A stretch of 27,790 nucleotides of DNA. It comes from CAYXVJ01 sp964558445. GTDB lineage: Bacteria; Bacillota; Clostridia; Saccharofermentanales; Fastidiosipilaceae. Positions 1 through 7,832 of the stretch are shown in pieces. The stretch spans positions 1-27,790 of the forward strand of contig CAZLEA010000021.1 of the NCBI GenBank assembly GCA_964558445.1, read 5' to 3'. The notes under the pieces are model-generated. The model worked only from the letters and a program-made list of their open reading frames with translations. It ran no database searches and was not told the DNA's origin. Position numbers and translations under genes: made by a program. Within the stretch, counting starts at the first letter, position 1. The number at the start of each line of letters is the position of its first letter.

Positions 1-425
1 TGGAAGCGCTTCTGACGACCATCGAGCTTCTCTTCCCAGAAGACCAAGACCGTGCTGTCGGCCATACTACGAATCATGTCGGCAAACAGCTCGAAATCGT
101 CATCGCTAAGCGCTGCCTTCGAGGCAAAGAAACCGCTTCGCTGCACCAGAATCAGTCGCTTCGGCGACATAAACGGCGGCGTACGAAGCTCCATGGCAAG
201 CTTGCGAAGATCCAATCGGGCACCATTGCCGTCGAGCTTATATGCGAGCGAGTCGATATCGGCCGTCGCCTCATCCAAGCAGAGTCGCCTGAGGTTTAGC
301 CAACTGTTCTCAAGCAAGAAATCCTCTTCCCCGTAGAACAAATAGACGGAGCGAAGCTTGCCCTTAGCAAGTTCGCGCACAAGCTCGCGATATAAGTCAT
401 CACTGATTCTCTTCTGATAGGCCAT
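1..425 (-). CDS. holA: DNA polymerase III delta subunit (HolA), N-terminal part, runs off the window
   Basis: The reading frame begins at an ATG at 425 and stays open to the window edge, so only about the first 141 residues are present. I translated it by hand. It has the delta-subunit N-terminal pattern: an early LYFYGEEDFLLE-like stretch (read as VYLFYGEEDFLLEN), then LDEATADIDSLAYKLDG, then PPFMSPKRLILVQ. HolA opens the beta sliding clamp as part of the clamp loader. A strong GGGGAGG ribosome binding site lies just upstream of the ATG, in the 30-base gap after comEC. In many Firmicutes holA directly follows comEC, as here, which supports both calls. The C-terminal clamp-loader collar domain is outside the window. 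The family call rests on motif order and synteny, not on a database search. Confidence 0.85.
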   Translation of the reverse strand, partial: MAYQKRISDDLYRELVRELAKGKLRSVYLFYGEEDFLLENSWLNLRRLCLDEATADIDSLAYKLDGNGARLDLRKLAMELRTPPFMSPKRLILVQRSGFFASKAALSDDDFELFADMIRSMADSTVLVFWEEKLDGRQKRF

Positions 426-455
426 CAAGCAATCCTCCCCTCTTCTGTTCGGATA

Positions 456-2957
456 TCAATTGCCGCGTAGGCGAAGCGCCTTGTTCTTGTACGAATAGGC
501 GGTCCACAAGCCCCTGCGGGATTCGACTACGATCGCTCCGTTCGTATCGGTCCGATAGACAAATGCGTCGTTTGCTTGGAGAGATTGTAGCACAGCATCG
601 TTGGGATGTCCGTAGGTATTTCTTCCAACCGAGATGACAGCAAGCTCGGGCGAAGAGGCAAGGAGAAACGCTTCCGAAGTCGATGTCTTCGAACCGTGAT
701 GAGAGACCTTGAGTATATCCATATCGTTCCATTGACCGCTTCTTAGTAGGGCTTCTTCCGTCTTTTGCTCGCAGTCTCCAGTGAATAAGAATTCAAGCCC
801 CTGGCCCACGAGTTCCAGAACCAAGGAAGCGTCGTTTCCGTAGCCGACATCGCTACGCTCCGGCCACAGACAAGTGAGGCTGTAATTCGAACCCAGGCGA
901 AGCGTATCTCCCGCGGCAAGCGAGCTCGACCACAACCCCAGTTTCGCCATCTGTTCCTTCAAATCTTCTTGGAGAGCGCGTTCGCGAGCAGCCTCCTCCC
1001 CACGACTCTCTATAGCCGGCGGCAGGATCAGCATGCGCACGAGACCGTCCTCGATGAGACTTGAGGCTGCGCCCATATGATCCATATGCATATGACTGAT
1101 AATCAAGAGATCGATCTGTCTTATGCCAAGTTTCTTGAGTGCGGCAGGTATCACTCTCGTACCTGCCGTCTCTGTTCCCGTGTCAATCAAGACGGTTTCG
1201 CCCGATCGAAGGCGTAGCAGAGCCGCATCCCCTTGGCCGACATCCAAGCAATAGATGGTCAGGAGCGGCGAGCGAAGATAGAGGACCAAGGCGAAAATTG
1301 CGACGCTGCTTCCATACAGGAGCATGACGTTTCTGAAGTGCCTTAGCGAACAGCGCTTCATGAAGCATAGAATCAAGAGTAAGAGGGCCAGATAGATGAT
1401 GAAGACCTTCTTGTCTGCCGGCACAGAGCCCGCATCCAGATCGGCGGGTACGCCTGCCAAACGACGTATGCAGAGTAAGAGGATGCGAATCGGCTTCGTC
1501 ATCCACTGCAAGGCAGCTTGCGAAACAACCGCCTCCAGGAGCAGGAGCGGTGCGGCGATTGTCAAGAGGATCGTGAGCGAAGCTGTCAGCGGTACGGCTG
1601 CCCAATTCAAGACCACCGTCCAGATCGACAAGTCGGAGCCCATGCTCATCGTGAAGGGAAACACGGCGAGCTGTGCGAGTATCGGCGTCAAGAAGGCTAC
1701 GGCAAGCATACGCACACGATTCTGCATCGTTTGGCTCGTAAGTAGCCACGTACGTCGTAGCCCGAGTACGCTTACGGAGGCATCGATCAAGCGTTCCGAT
1801 AGCGGCATCAACACGATCAACAGCACATAGCTGACGGCGGCAGACATCAAGAAACCGAGGCTTAGCGCAGCCAAGGGATTGAACGCCAAGATGAAACACA
1901 GGCCCATACCGAGGGCCGTCGAGGCATGAATCGGGCGCTTAAGCAAGCGGGCGAAGACCATGACCAGATTCATCGATATCGCTCTTGTGACAGAGGCGTC
2001 CCAGCGAATCAGTGCACCGAAGAAGATCAAGGCGGGCAACAGGGCCAATTGGCGCCAGCGCCATCTCAAGCCGCTCTTCTGCAACAACGGCAGGATCAAG
2101 GTGAAGATCAGGCTCACATTCGATCCCGATACAACCAGAAGATGCGATAGGCCGGAATGTTTGAAATCGTCCTTGACCGCCTTCGTAAGTCTGCCCTCGT
2201 TGCCCAGGAGCATGGCAGATGCGATCGCCCCTTCTTCTTCTCCGAACAGGCGCATGAAGAACGTGGACACGGCTTCGTTCATCCGATCGAGGGCTCGCTG
2301 AGGCCAATTGATCAGGCGAGTATGCTTCTGGGTCCACAAGGCGTCATCCGAAATGCTAGCCATCAAGAAGATGCCTCGACTGCGGTAATATGACGCTTCG
2401 TCGAAGCCGCCCGGATTTGACGCCGTATCCGGTCTGGAGAACTGAAGCTTGGTCACAAACCGATCCCCATGTTCCAGCGGTTTCGAGTCTGGTAAACGAA
2501 GGTATATCGTCACGCGATCATCGATACTTGCGACAGCTTCTGTTCCGTAAGCTCCCTCATCTGAGCTCAGGATACGAACCGTATGCAGCTGATCGGCATC
2601 GGGCTTCGCTATAAGTGTTTCGGCATAAGTTGTCGGTAGGTGAAGCTTCAAATAGACGAAGCAGCTACTTAGCAGATAGAGGCAGCAGGCAATCATGAGA
2701 TTCATCCGCTGTCGACGGCGATCCTCTGAGGTACTCGTGTCGTAGACGCCGTGTAGAGGCTTATGCCGCGCATGTCTCTGCAGAAGAGCCAAGACGGCGA
2801 GGACGAGAAACACGAGTGTCTTCTGCGCCCAGATCGTGTTGCTGCTTGCGAAGCGGATAAGTAAGACCTGGCTGCAAGCTATGATGAGATATAGATTTCG
2901 ATCCAGTTGAGCATAAGCGGTTCGCTTCCATCTCAAGCTATAGTGTTCCGTCCTCAT
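456..2957 (-). CDS. comEC: ComEC/Rec2 family DNA uptake channel protein
   Basis: This 833-residue protein has the full ComEC architecture. It starts with N-terminal membrane segments (about 22-60 and 85-105), followed by a soluble OB-like region (about 120-210). The Competence domain comes next, with many hydrophobic helices (about 240-560) and the typical SGLSHLLVVSGSNVSL stretch at 268-283. A C-terminal metallo-beta-lactamase-like domain (about 565-820) carries an intact HMHMDH metal motif at 622-627, and later GDC and SHHGSKTS motifs. ComEC forms the inner-membrane channel that imports single-stranded DNA during transformation. The C-terminal domain is thought to degrade the non-transported strand. 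The length is normal for the family. The ATG is preceded by AGGAGGG. The gene lies between engB and holA. Other competence genes (comEA, comFA) are not in the window, so competence itself is not shown. Confidence 0.95.
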   Translation of the reverse strand: MRTEHYSLRWKRTAYAQLDRNLYLIIACSQVLLIRFASSNTIWAQKTLVFLVLAVLALLQRHARHKPLHGVYDTSTSEDRRRQRMNLMIACCLYLLSSCFVYLKLHLPTTYAETLIAKPDADQLHTVRILSSDEGAYGTEAVASIDDRVTIYLRLPDSKPLEHGDRFVTKLQFSRPDTASNPGGFDEASYYRSRGIFLMASISDDALWTQKHTRLINWPQRALDRMNEAVSTFFMRLFGEEEGAIASAMLLGNEGRLTKAVKDDFKHSGLSHLLVVSGSNVSLIFTLILPLLQKSGLRWRWRQLALLPALIFFGALIRWDASVTRAISMNLVMVFARLLKRPIHASTALGMGLCFILAFNPLAALSLGFLMSAAVSYVLLIVLMPLSERLIDASVSVLGLRRTWLLTSQTMQNRVRMLAVAFLTPILAQLAVFPFTMSMGSDLSIWTVVLNWAAVPLTASLTILLTIAAPLLLLEAVVSQAALQWMTKPIRILLLCIRRLAGVPADLDAGSVPADKKVFIIYLALLLLILCFMKRCSLRHFRNVMLLYGSSVAIFALVLYLRSPLLTIYCLDVGQGDAALLRLRSGETVLIDTGTETAGTRVIPAALKKLGIRQIDLLIISHMHMDHMGAASSLIEDGLVRMLILPPAIESRGEEAARERALQEDLKEQMAKLGLWSSSLAAGDTLRLGSNYSLTCLWPERSDVGYGNDASLVLELVGQGLEFLFTGDCEQKTEEALLRSGQWNDMDILKVSHHGSKTSTSEAFLLASSPELAVISVGRNTYGHPNDAVLQSLQANDAFVYRTDTNGAIVVESRRGLWTAYSYKNKALRLRGN

Positions 2958-2979
2958 CTATCCCTCCTTGTTTCGCTAC

Positions 2980-2991
2980 AAACAATTGTTT
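2980..2991. promoter_or_regulatory. 12-bp perfect palindrome in the comEC leader
   Basis: The sequence AAACAATTGTTT is its own reverse complement and lies about 22 bases upstream of the comEC start codon. A TATACT hexamer (reading on the minus strand, 2999-3004) sits just before it and could be a -10 element, which would place the palindrome at the transcription start. No convincing -35 is visible. It could be a repressor operator or chance in an AT-rich leader. Confidence 0.35.
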
Positions 2992-3062
2992 ACTTACAAG
3001 TATAGGGATGCATGCGGATGCTTCGCTGAGCACTTAATGGTCTAATTCTACCTAAACGCTGT

Positions 3063-3677
3063 TTATTCCTCGATAGCGTCGTCGCCGCTCATCTTCTGTT
3101 CGATGAATTCGCCTAGTTCCATAAGGCCTTGACGCTTGATGTTGGAGATGACGAAGACGGCCTGGTTCTCTTTTAGGTTTAGCTCCTTTAAGATCATAGC
3201 GGTCTGCTTGCGAATCTGCTGTTTGCTGAGCTTGTCGCCCTTCGAGAGCACGATTGCGGTCTCATAATCTTGGGCGCGCAAGAACTCTTGCATAACAAGG
3301 TCGTCCTTGCTTGGCTTATGACGGATATCCATCAAGTGCAAGACCAGTTTAATCGGCCGATCGATCTGGAAATAGCTGTCGATCAGTTGGCTGAAGCCCT
3401 GCTTCGCCTGCCTCGAGGCTGTGTATCCGTAGCCCGGCAAGTCGGTTATGTAAAACGAATCATTAACAAGAAAATACAAAACCATCTGCGTCTTACCCGG
3501 TGTCTGACTGACTCGAGCGAGGCTCTTTTGTCCGGCCAGAGCGTTCACCAAGCTTGATTTACCGACGTTTGAGCGTCCTGCGAGGACGACCTCCCCAAGC
3601 CCGTCTTGCGGTACTTGATCTAAACGGGCTGCGGGCCCCGTAAAAACTACTTTTGTAAATGCCTTATCCAAATCCAT
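3063..3677 (-). CDS. engB: Ribosome biogenesis GTP-binding protein EngB/YsxC
   Basis: The 204-residue protein is a small TRAFAC GTPase of normal length. G1 is GRSNVGKSS at 34-42. The switch I threonine is in the GKT at 61-63. G3 is DLPGYGYT at 79-86. G4 appears as SKGDK at 145-149, instead of the more usual TKxDK. G5 is the SN at about 178. The NVGKSS and PGYGYT forms are characteristic of YihA/YsxC proteins, which are needed for late assembly of the 50S subunit. The start has only a modest purine-rich site (AGAAAGAAGG) and is divergent from the PRPP-synthetase pair. comEC follows 105 bases downstream and may be cotranscribed. In many Firmicutes engB follows clpX or lon; here neither is adjacent. 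Confidence 0.95.
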   Translation of the reverse strand: MDLDKAFTKVVFTGPAARLDQVPQDGLGEVVLAGRSNVGKSSLVNALAGQKSLARVSQTPGKTQMVLYFLVNDSFYITDLPGYGYTASRQAKQGFSQLIDSYFQIDRPIKLVLHLMDIRHKPSKDDLVMQEFLRAQDYETAIVLSKGDKLSKQQIRKQTAMILKELNLKENQAVFVISNIKRQGLMELGEFIEQKMSGDDAIEE

Positions 3678-3707
3678 GCCTTCTTTCTGAACCTTTGTCC
3701 TAAGATG

Positions 3708-3735
3708 ATTCTCTATCGCTTGCTATAACCGTCAA
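3708..3735 (-). promoter_or_regulatory. Putative engB promoter
   Basis: On the minus strand TTGACG (3730-3735) is followed by a 16-base spacer and GAGAAT (3708-3713). This is a five-of-six -35 with a four-of-six -10. It is divergent from, and lies close beside, the promoter of the PRPP-synthetase operon, so the two could interfere or share a regulator. Confidence 0.4.
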
Positions 3736-3743
3736 TATTTGAA

Positions 3744-3773
3744 TTGTGATCTATCAAGCCTTAACGGTATAAT
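3744..3773 (+). promoter_or_regulatory. Putative promoter of the PRPP-synthetase pair
   Basis: TTGTGA (3744-3749), an 18-base spacer and a perfect TATAAT (3768-3773) precede a leader of about 60 bases. The -10 is strong and the -35 is partial. Confidence 0.6.
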
Positions 3774-3775
3774 AG

Positions 3776-3824
3776 AATTGATAACAAGCTCGCTATCTGT
3801 CTAATATAACAGAAGCTATCAATT
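3776..3824 (+). promoter_or_regulatory. Leader inverted repeat before the PRPP-synthetase pair
   Basis: AATTGATA (3776-3783) is complementary to TATCAATT (3817-3824), and an inner AGCT/AGCT pair can extend the stem. The 3' arm ends three or four bases before the GGGGGA ribosome binding site (about 3826-3831). Folding could therefore affect translation initiation. There is no T-run, so it is not a terminator, and it does not resemble any riboswitch class I know. Confidence 0.35.
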
Positions 3825-3839
3825 TGGGGGACCCAATCT

Positions 3840-5054
3840 ATGTCTGTTTCAGAAACCGCCAAGAGTGATGGTTATTTCATTTATAACCAATATGGCGATA
3901 ACCTTATGGAGCCTGTCGGCCCGATCGGTTTGATATCTCTTAGCGCTAAGCCTGAATTCACCCGTATGGTGAATGACTACCTCTATACCCGCCGCTTGGA
4001 GTATAAGGACTACGCCGATGCCGATTCCGTCAACTCGCCGGGCTTCCTGCGTGAGAATTACTTAACGGATATCCTCGGAGATCGCTTCACCACAGGTGAA
4101 GGTAAGGTCACCTTACAGAGCACCGTGCGTGGTCATGACATCTTCATCTTGATTGATGTACTAAACCATTCGAAGACCTATGAGCTCTTCGGTCAAACGA
4201 AGCATATGACACCGGACGAGCACTATCAAGATCTCAAGCGCATCATCTTGGCTATCTCGGGTAAGGCCAGACGAATCAACGTCATCATGCCCTTCCTCTA
4301 TGAGAGCCGTCAACACAAACGAAACGGCAGAGAATCCCTCGACAGCGCCTTCATGCTAGAAGAGCTGCACAATCTCGGCGTTAGCAACATTCTTACATTC
4401 GATGCCCACGACCCGCGTGTCGCGAATGCGGCCCCGATGGCGGGCTTCGAGAACATCTCTGCACACTACCAAGTTATCAAGGCATTGAAGCGCCTCGAGC
4501 CGAATCTCGGTCAGACAAACGACGATTTGATGGTCATCAGCCCGGACGAGGGAGCGTTGCAGCGCGCGATGTACTACGCCAACGTGCTTGGCTGCGAGCT
4601 CGGTACCTTCTATAAACGCCGCGATTATACGCAGGTCATCGAGGGACGAAACCCAATCATCAATCACGAATTCTTGGGCGAATCGGCCAAGGGTAAGGAT
4701 ATATTGATCGTCGATGACATGATCGCATCCGGCGAATCCATGTTCGATATCGCACGCGAGATGCGCAGGATGGAAGCGGACAAGATCTATTGCGCCGCGA
4801 CCTTTGCCCTCTTCACGAGCGGAATCGAGAAGTTCCAAGCCGCCTATGACGAAGGCCTCATCGATGCGGTCTTCTCCACCAACTTGACCTACCTGCCACC
4901 CGAGGTACTCTCGGCGCCCTGGTTTATCAACGTGAACATGGCCAAGTACATCGCCTTGCTTATCGATGCCATCAACCACGACGCCTCGCTCTCCTTGCTC
5001 CTTGATCCGTCGATCAAGATCAAGCGACTCTTGGCACCGGAGGAAGTGAAATGA
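3840..5054 (+). CDS. PRPP synthetase-like protein, catalytically intact copy
   Basis: This 404-residue protein aligns along its length with ribose-phosphate pyrophosphokinase, which makes PRPP from ribose 5-phosphate and ATP. Matching blocks are FTTGEG then VRGHDIFIL (about 83-104), YESRQHKRNGRESLD (about 154-168), FDAHDP (187-192), VISPDEG, KRR (259-261) at the catalytic lysine position, and the PRPP loop IVDDMIASG (290-298). Typical Prs is about 315 residues. Here an extra N-terminal segment of about 75 residues, a central insert around 107-130 and a longer C terminus account for the difference. From memory, Clostridia carry a long Prs family of this kind; I could not check this. The gene overlaps the next one by four bases (ATGA), so the two are translationally coupled. 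GGGGGA serves as ribosome binding site. Confidence 0.85.
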   Translation: MSVSETAKSDGYFIYNQYGDNLMEPVGPIGLISLSAKPEFTRMVNDYLYTRRLEYKDYADADSVNSPGFLRENYLTDILGDRFTTGEGKVTLQSTVRGHDIFILIDVLNHSKTYELFGQTKHMTPDEHYQDLKRIILAISGKARRINVIMPFLYESRQHKRNGRESLDSAFMLEELHNLGVSNILTFDAHDPRVANAAPMAGFENISAHYQVIKALKRLEPNLGQTNDDLMVISPDEGALQRAMYYANVLGCELGTFYKRRDYTQVIEGRNPIINHEFLGESAKGKDILIVDDMIASGESMFDIAREMRRMEADKIYCAATFALFTSGIEKFQAAYDEGLIDAVFSTNLTYLPPEVLSAPWFINVNMAKYIALLIDAINHDASLSLLLDPSIKIKRLLAPEEVK

Positions 5055-6310
5055 CTGAAGAACAGAAGATCAGAAGCGTAATCTCTGCCAGCAAGGGCTA
5101 TGCGGATTACAATCCCGTCGGCCAGAACGTCGGAGTGACGGAAGGGCCTGTGGGCTTGGTTCAGCTACCCGGCAGCAGCGACTTCACGGCTCAGGTAAAC
5201 GAGCGTCTCTACGACAGACGTCTCGGCTATCTCCAGGATAGCTATACACCCAATACCTTGGAGAAGGGCACGCTCAGAGACGACTACATCATCCCCACGA
5301 AGGCGGTTCGCTTCTCCTCCGGTGAGGGTAAGGGCGAGATCTACTCGAGCGTTCGCGGTCATGATTTGTTTATCATCTGCGATGTCATGAATCACAGCGT
5401 GAAGTTCAAGATGTTCGGCCGCGAAGTGCCGATGGGTCCGGACGATCACTTCCAAGACCTCATCCGCATGATCCTCGCCGCCACCGGTAAGGCCAATCGT
5501 ATCAATGTCATCATGCCCTTCCTCTATGAGAGCCGTCAGCACGTACGCGTGACAAGGGAGTCCCTCGACTGTGCCTATATGCTCAAGGAACTAAGCGCGC
5601 TCGGTGTCGACAACATCATCACGTTTGACCCACACGATCCGCGCGTGGAGAACGCACTGCCCTCGAAGACACTGGAGAATATTCCGACAAGCTATAGCCT
5701 GATCGAATCCTTCCTCAACAACTACCCCGATGTCAAGCTTGGCGGACCGGACAGCCTGATGGTTATCAGTCCGGATGAACTCGGCATGAAGCGCGCGACC
5801 TTCTACGCGTCGATCATGGAGCTGCCGCTCGGCACCTTCTACCGTCAACGCGATCACAAGACGACCGCTCTGCCCCGCGCCGCCTCCTTCGTGGACTACA
5901 AGTTCTTGGGTGATTCGCCGGCCGGCCGTGACGTCGTCATCATCGACGATATGATCATCACCGGCTCGACCATCATCGAGACCGCTCGCCGCCTCAAGGA
6001 GATGAAGGCCAAGCGTGTCTTCGTCCTCGCCCCCTTCCCGCTCATGGTCCATGGCGTGGAGAAGCTAAACGAAGCGCATAACAACGGCATCATCGACCGC
6101 GTCATCTCGACGAATCTCGTTTACAGGCGTCCGGAACTTCTGGCCGCGCCCTGGTACATCGACGTCGACATGTCCTACTTCGTAGCCTTGCTCATCGATG
6201 CGATCAACCACAACGCCTCGATCTCCAAGCTGATCGATCAGTCCGAGGTGATCAAGCGCACGATCAACGAGCATAACGAGCAGCAGGCCTTTATGGACTT
6301 GATGCAATAA
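5051..6310 (+). CDS. PRPP synthetase-like paralogue with altered catalytic motif
   Basis: This 419-residue protein is a clear paralogue of the preceding one. It shares SVRGHDLFI, NVIMPFLYESRQH, RESLD, FDPHDPRVENA, VISPDE and the PRPP loop IIDDMIITG (297-305). The catalytic flexible-loop motif differs: where the upstream copy and Bacillus Prs have KRR, this protein has RQR (265-267), so the expected lysine is arginine. That lysine is critical in characterised Prs enzymes, so this copy may have low activity or be a regulatory or structural partner, as Prs-associated proteins are in mammals. It starts at an ATG overlapping the upstream stop, with GGAGG seven bases before it inside the upstream gene. 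A strong terminator follows. The family assignment is firm; the reduced-activity idea is inference. Confidence 0.8.
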   Translation: MTEEQKIRSVISASKGYADYNPVGQNVGVTEGPVGLVQLPGSSDFTAQVNERLYDRRLGYLQDSYTPNTLEKGTLRDDYIIPTKAVRFSSGEGKGEIYSSVRGHDLFIICDVMNHSVKFKMFGREVPMGPDDHFQDLIRMILAATGKANRINVIMPFLYESRQHVRVTRESLDCAYMLKELSALGVDNIITFDPHDPRVENALPSKTLENIPTSYSLIESFLNNYPDVKLGGPDSLMVISPDELGMKRATFYASIMELPLGTFYRQRDHKTTALPRAASFVDYKFLGDSPAGRDVVIIDDMIITGSTIIETARRLKEMKAKRVFVLAPFPLMVHGVEKLNEAHNNGIIDRVISTNLVYRRPELLAAPWYIDVDMSYFVALLIDAINHNASISKLIDQSEVIKRTINEHNEQQAFMDLMQ

Positions 6311-6322
6311 ACCGTGTAGACC

Positions 6323-6373
6323 AAATGAAACAGGCTCTAATCTCGATACGTGAGATTAGAGCCTGTTTCATTT
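6323..6373. terminator. Bidirectional hairpin terminator between convergent operons
   Basis: A perfect 22-bp inverted repeat (arms 6323-6344 and 6352-6373) has a 7-base loop. It begins AAATGAAACAGG and ends with the complementary T-rich arm on either strand. It lies between the stop of the second PRPP-synthetase gene and the stop of the convergent phosphatase gene, so it can end transcription from both sides. Confidence 0.9.
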
Positions 6374-6389
6374 CGTTAATCGCGTGGAT

Positions 6390-7820
6390 CTAGAGCAGAT
6401 TACGGAAGAAGCTCCTGATCGAGCCGAAATTTACGAAGAGCCATGCCGCCGCATAACCGATCCCGATGAACACGAGGAAGAAGATCAAGTGGCGAAGTAC
6501 ACCACGCCAGTTTACCCCCGGTTTCTGCCTGTCCTGTTGCAATTGTCTGCGCAGCAGCATCTGCTCTTCTTCGTAGGCCGAACTGACCTTGATCGGAGCC
6601 GACGAAACGCGTCTGGCTTGCTGCCTGGATGCGGCCTCTGCCTGTGCCCGTCGGAAGCGCTCTTCGTCATCGGCACTGAGCTCGAAGGCTCGGCGCATCT
6701 GAGGGGATCCGGCTTGTTGTTCCGGCCCTGCAGCGGCGGGCTGCGCGGACATAGTGGGAGCCACCGGAGCTACCGGCGGTACCGGTGCGCGCAGGCCATC
6801 GGGCAGCAGATCGGGAGCCTCTGTATGCATCGCTCCGAGATCTTGTTCGGGATGCTTGTTCTCAGCTGATTTCTTCACGTCGGCGTCCTCCATATCGTCT
6901 GACTTGGGTGCCACGATGTGTTCCAATACGGCGTCTTCTTGACGCACGCTGTGGCTGATCGTTTCTAATTCAAAGGGCGGTTCGCTTACCGCATTCGGAT
7001 GCAACTCCGTTTGGATCGGCCTCGCTTCCAGGATGGAGATGAGGATGAGACTGGCGTTGTCTTTGCCACCTGCATCGAGGGCTGCCGTGAGGATTCGATC
7101 CCCGATCTCGGCTATGCTTCCCCCCGCCTTGAATTCCGCCTCGATCTGCTGCATCGTAAGCATCTCCGTGATGCCGTCACTGCAGAGCATGTAGATATCC
7201 CCGGTCTTCATCCAGATCTCGGGTGAGACAGACGGCTCCAATTGCTTCTCCTCTGCGAACAAGCCCAGATGCTGCGTCAGGCGATGACGGTCGGGGTGCG
7301 TCAATGCCTCGTCTTCCGTGATGATGCCCATCTCGAGTAGGCGCTGCACGTGTGAGTGCTTCCTCGTCAGTGGATAGGAGGTCTCGTCTCGATAGAGATA
7401 AGCCATGCTATCGCCGATATTGATCACTTGCGCCACGTGATGTCCGAGCAGCAAGCAAGTGAAGGTGCTGCCCATACGAAGCCCGCCGTTGCGCTTGATG
7501 TGCAGGCAGATACTCTCGTTGGTCTTCTGTATATAGTGGTCCATGAGCTTCGGGAAGGCTTGGCCGGAGACGTTGTTGAAACGGTCTTCCAGCACCTTGA
7601 GTCCCGAAACGGCCATGTAAGAGGCTTGCTCGCCGAGGGCTTCGCCACCCATACCGTCTCCGATGGCAAACAGCGTGCGGCGCCCCTCCCCCTCCATCGT
7701 GGCGCGATAGGATCGACTTGTCTCCTTGGGATCACGCCAAGACTGCTTGAAATAGAGGTTGTCCTCGTTGTTCTTCCGATGACGCCCGACATCCGATAGG
7801 GCGATTGCTTGAAACTTCAA
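6390..7820 (-). CDS. PP2C-family serine/threonine phosphatase with C-terminal membrane anchor
   Basis: This 476-residue protein has an N-terminal PPM/PP2C domain (about 1-265). It carries the expected motifs: SDVGRHRKNNEDN (9-21), GDGMGGE (54-60) with the metal-binding aspartate, GDSMAYLY, LCSDGITE and GKDNASLIL. A low-complexity linker rich in Pro, Ala, Glu and Gln (about 265-430) follows, then one transmembrane helix (about 444-465) and a short basic tail. The catalytic domain is thus predicted to be tethered at the cytoplasmic face. The start codon is TTG, with GGAGG five bases before it. Only 12 bases separate it from the upstream LCP gene, so it is probably the last gene of that operon. 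Firmicute PrpC usually sits beside the PrkC kinase; no PASTA kinase is present here. Confidence 0.92.
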   Translation of the reverse strand: MKFQAIALSDVGRHRKNNEDNLYFKQSWRDPKETSRSYRATMEGEGRRTLFAIGDGMGGEALGEQASYMAVSGLKVLEDRFNNVSGQAFPKLMDHYIQKTNESICLHIKRNGGLRMGSTFTCLLLGHHVAQVINIGDSMAYLYRDETSYPLTRKHSHVQRLLEMGIITEDEALTHPDRHRLTQHLGLFAEEKQLEPSVSPEIWMKTGDIYMLCSDGITEMLTMQQIEAEFKAGGSIAEIGDRILTAALDAGGKDNASLILISILEARPIQTELHPNAVSEPPFELETISHSVRQEDAVLEHIVAPKSDDMEDADVKKSAENKHPEQDLGAMHTEAPDLLPDGLRAPVPPVAPVAPTMSAQPAAAGPEQQAGSPQMRRAFELSADDEERFRRAQAEAASRQQARRVSSAPIKVSSAYEEEQMLLRRQLQQDRQKPGVNWRGVLRHLIFFLVFIGIGYAAAWLFVNFGSIRSFFRNLL

Positions 7821-7832
7821 ATGTGCCTCCGT

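Noticed and set aside
1183..1899. 238-codon minus-strand frame inside comEC
   Set aside because: It is a shifted frame of the comEC coding region, with no start signal or domain.
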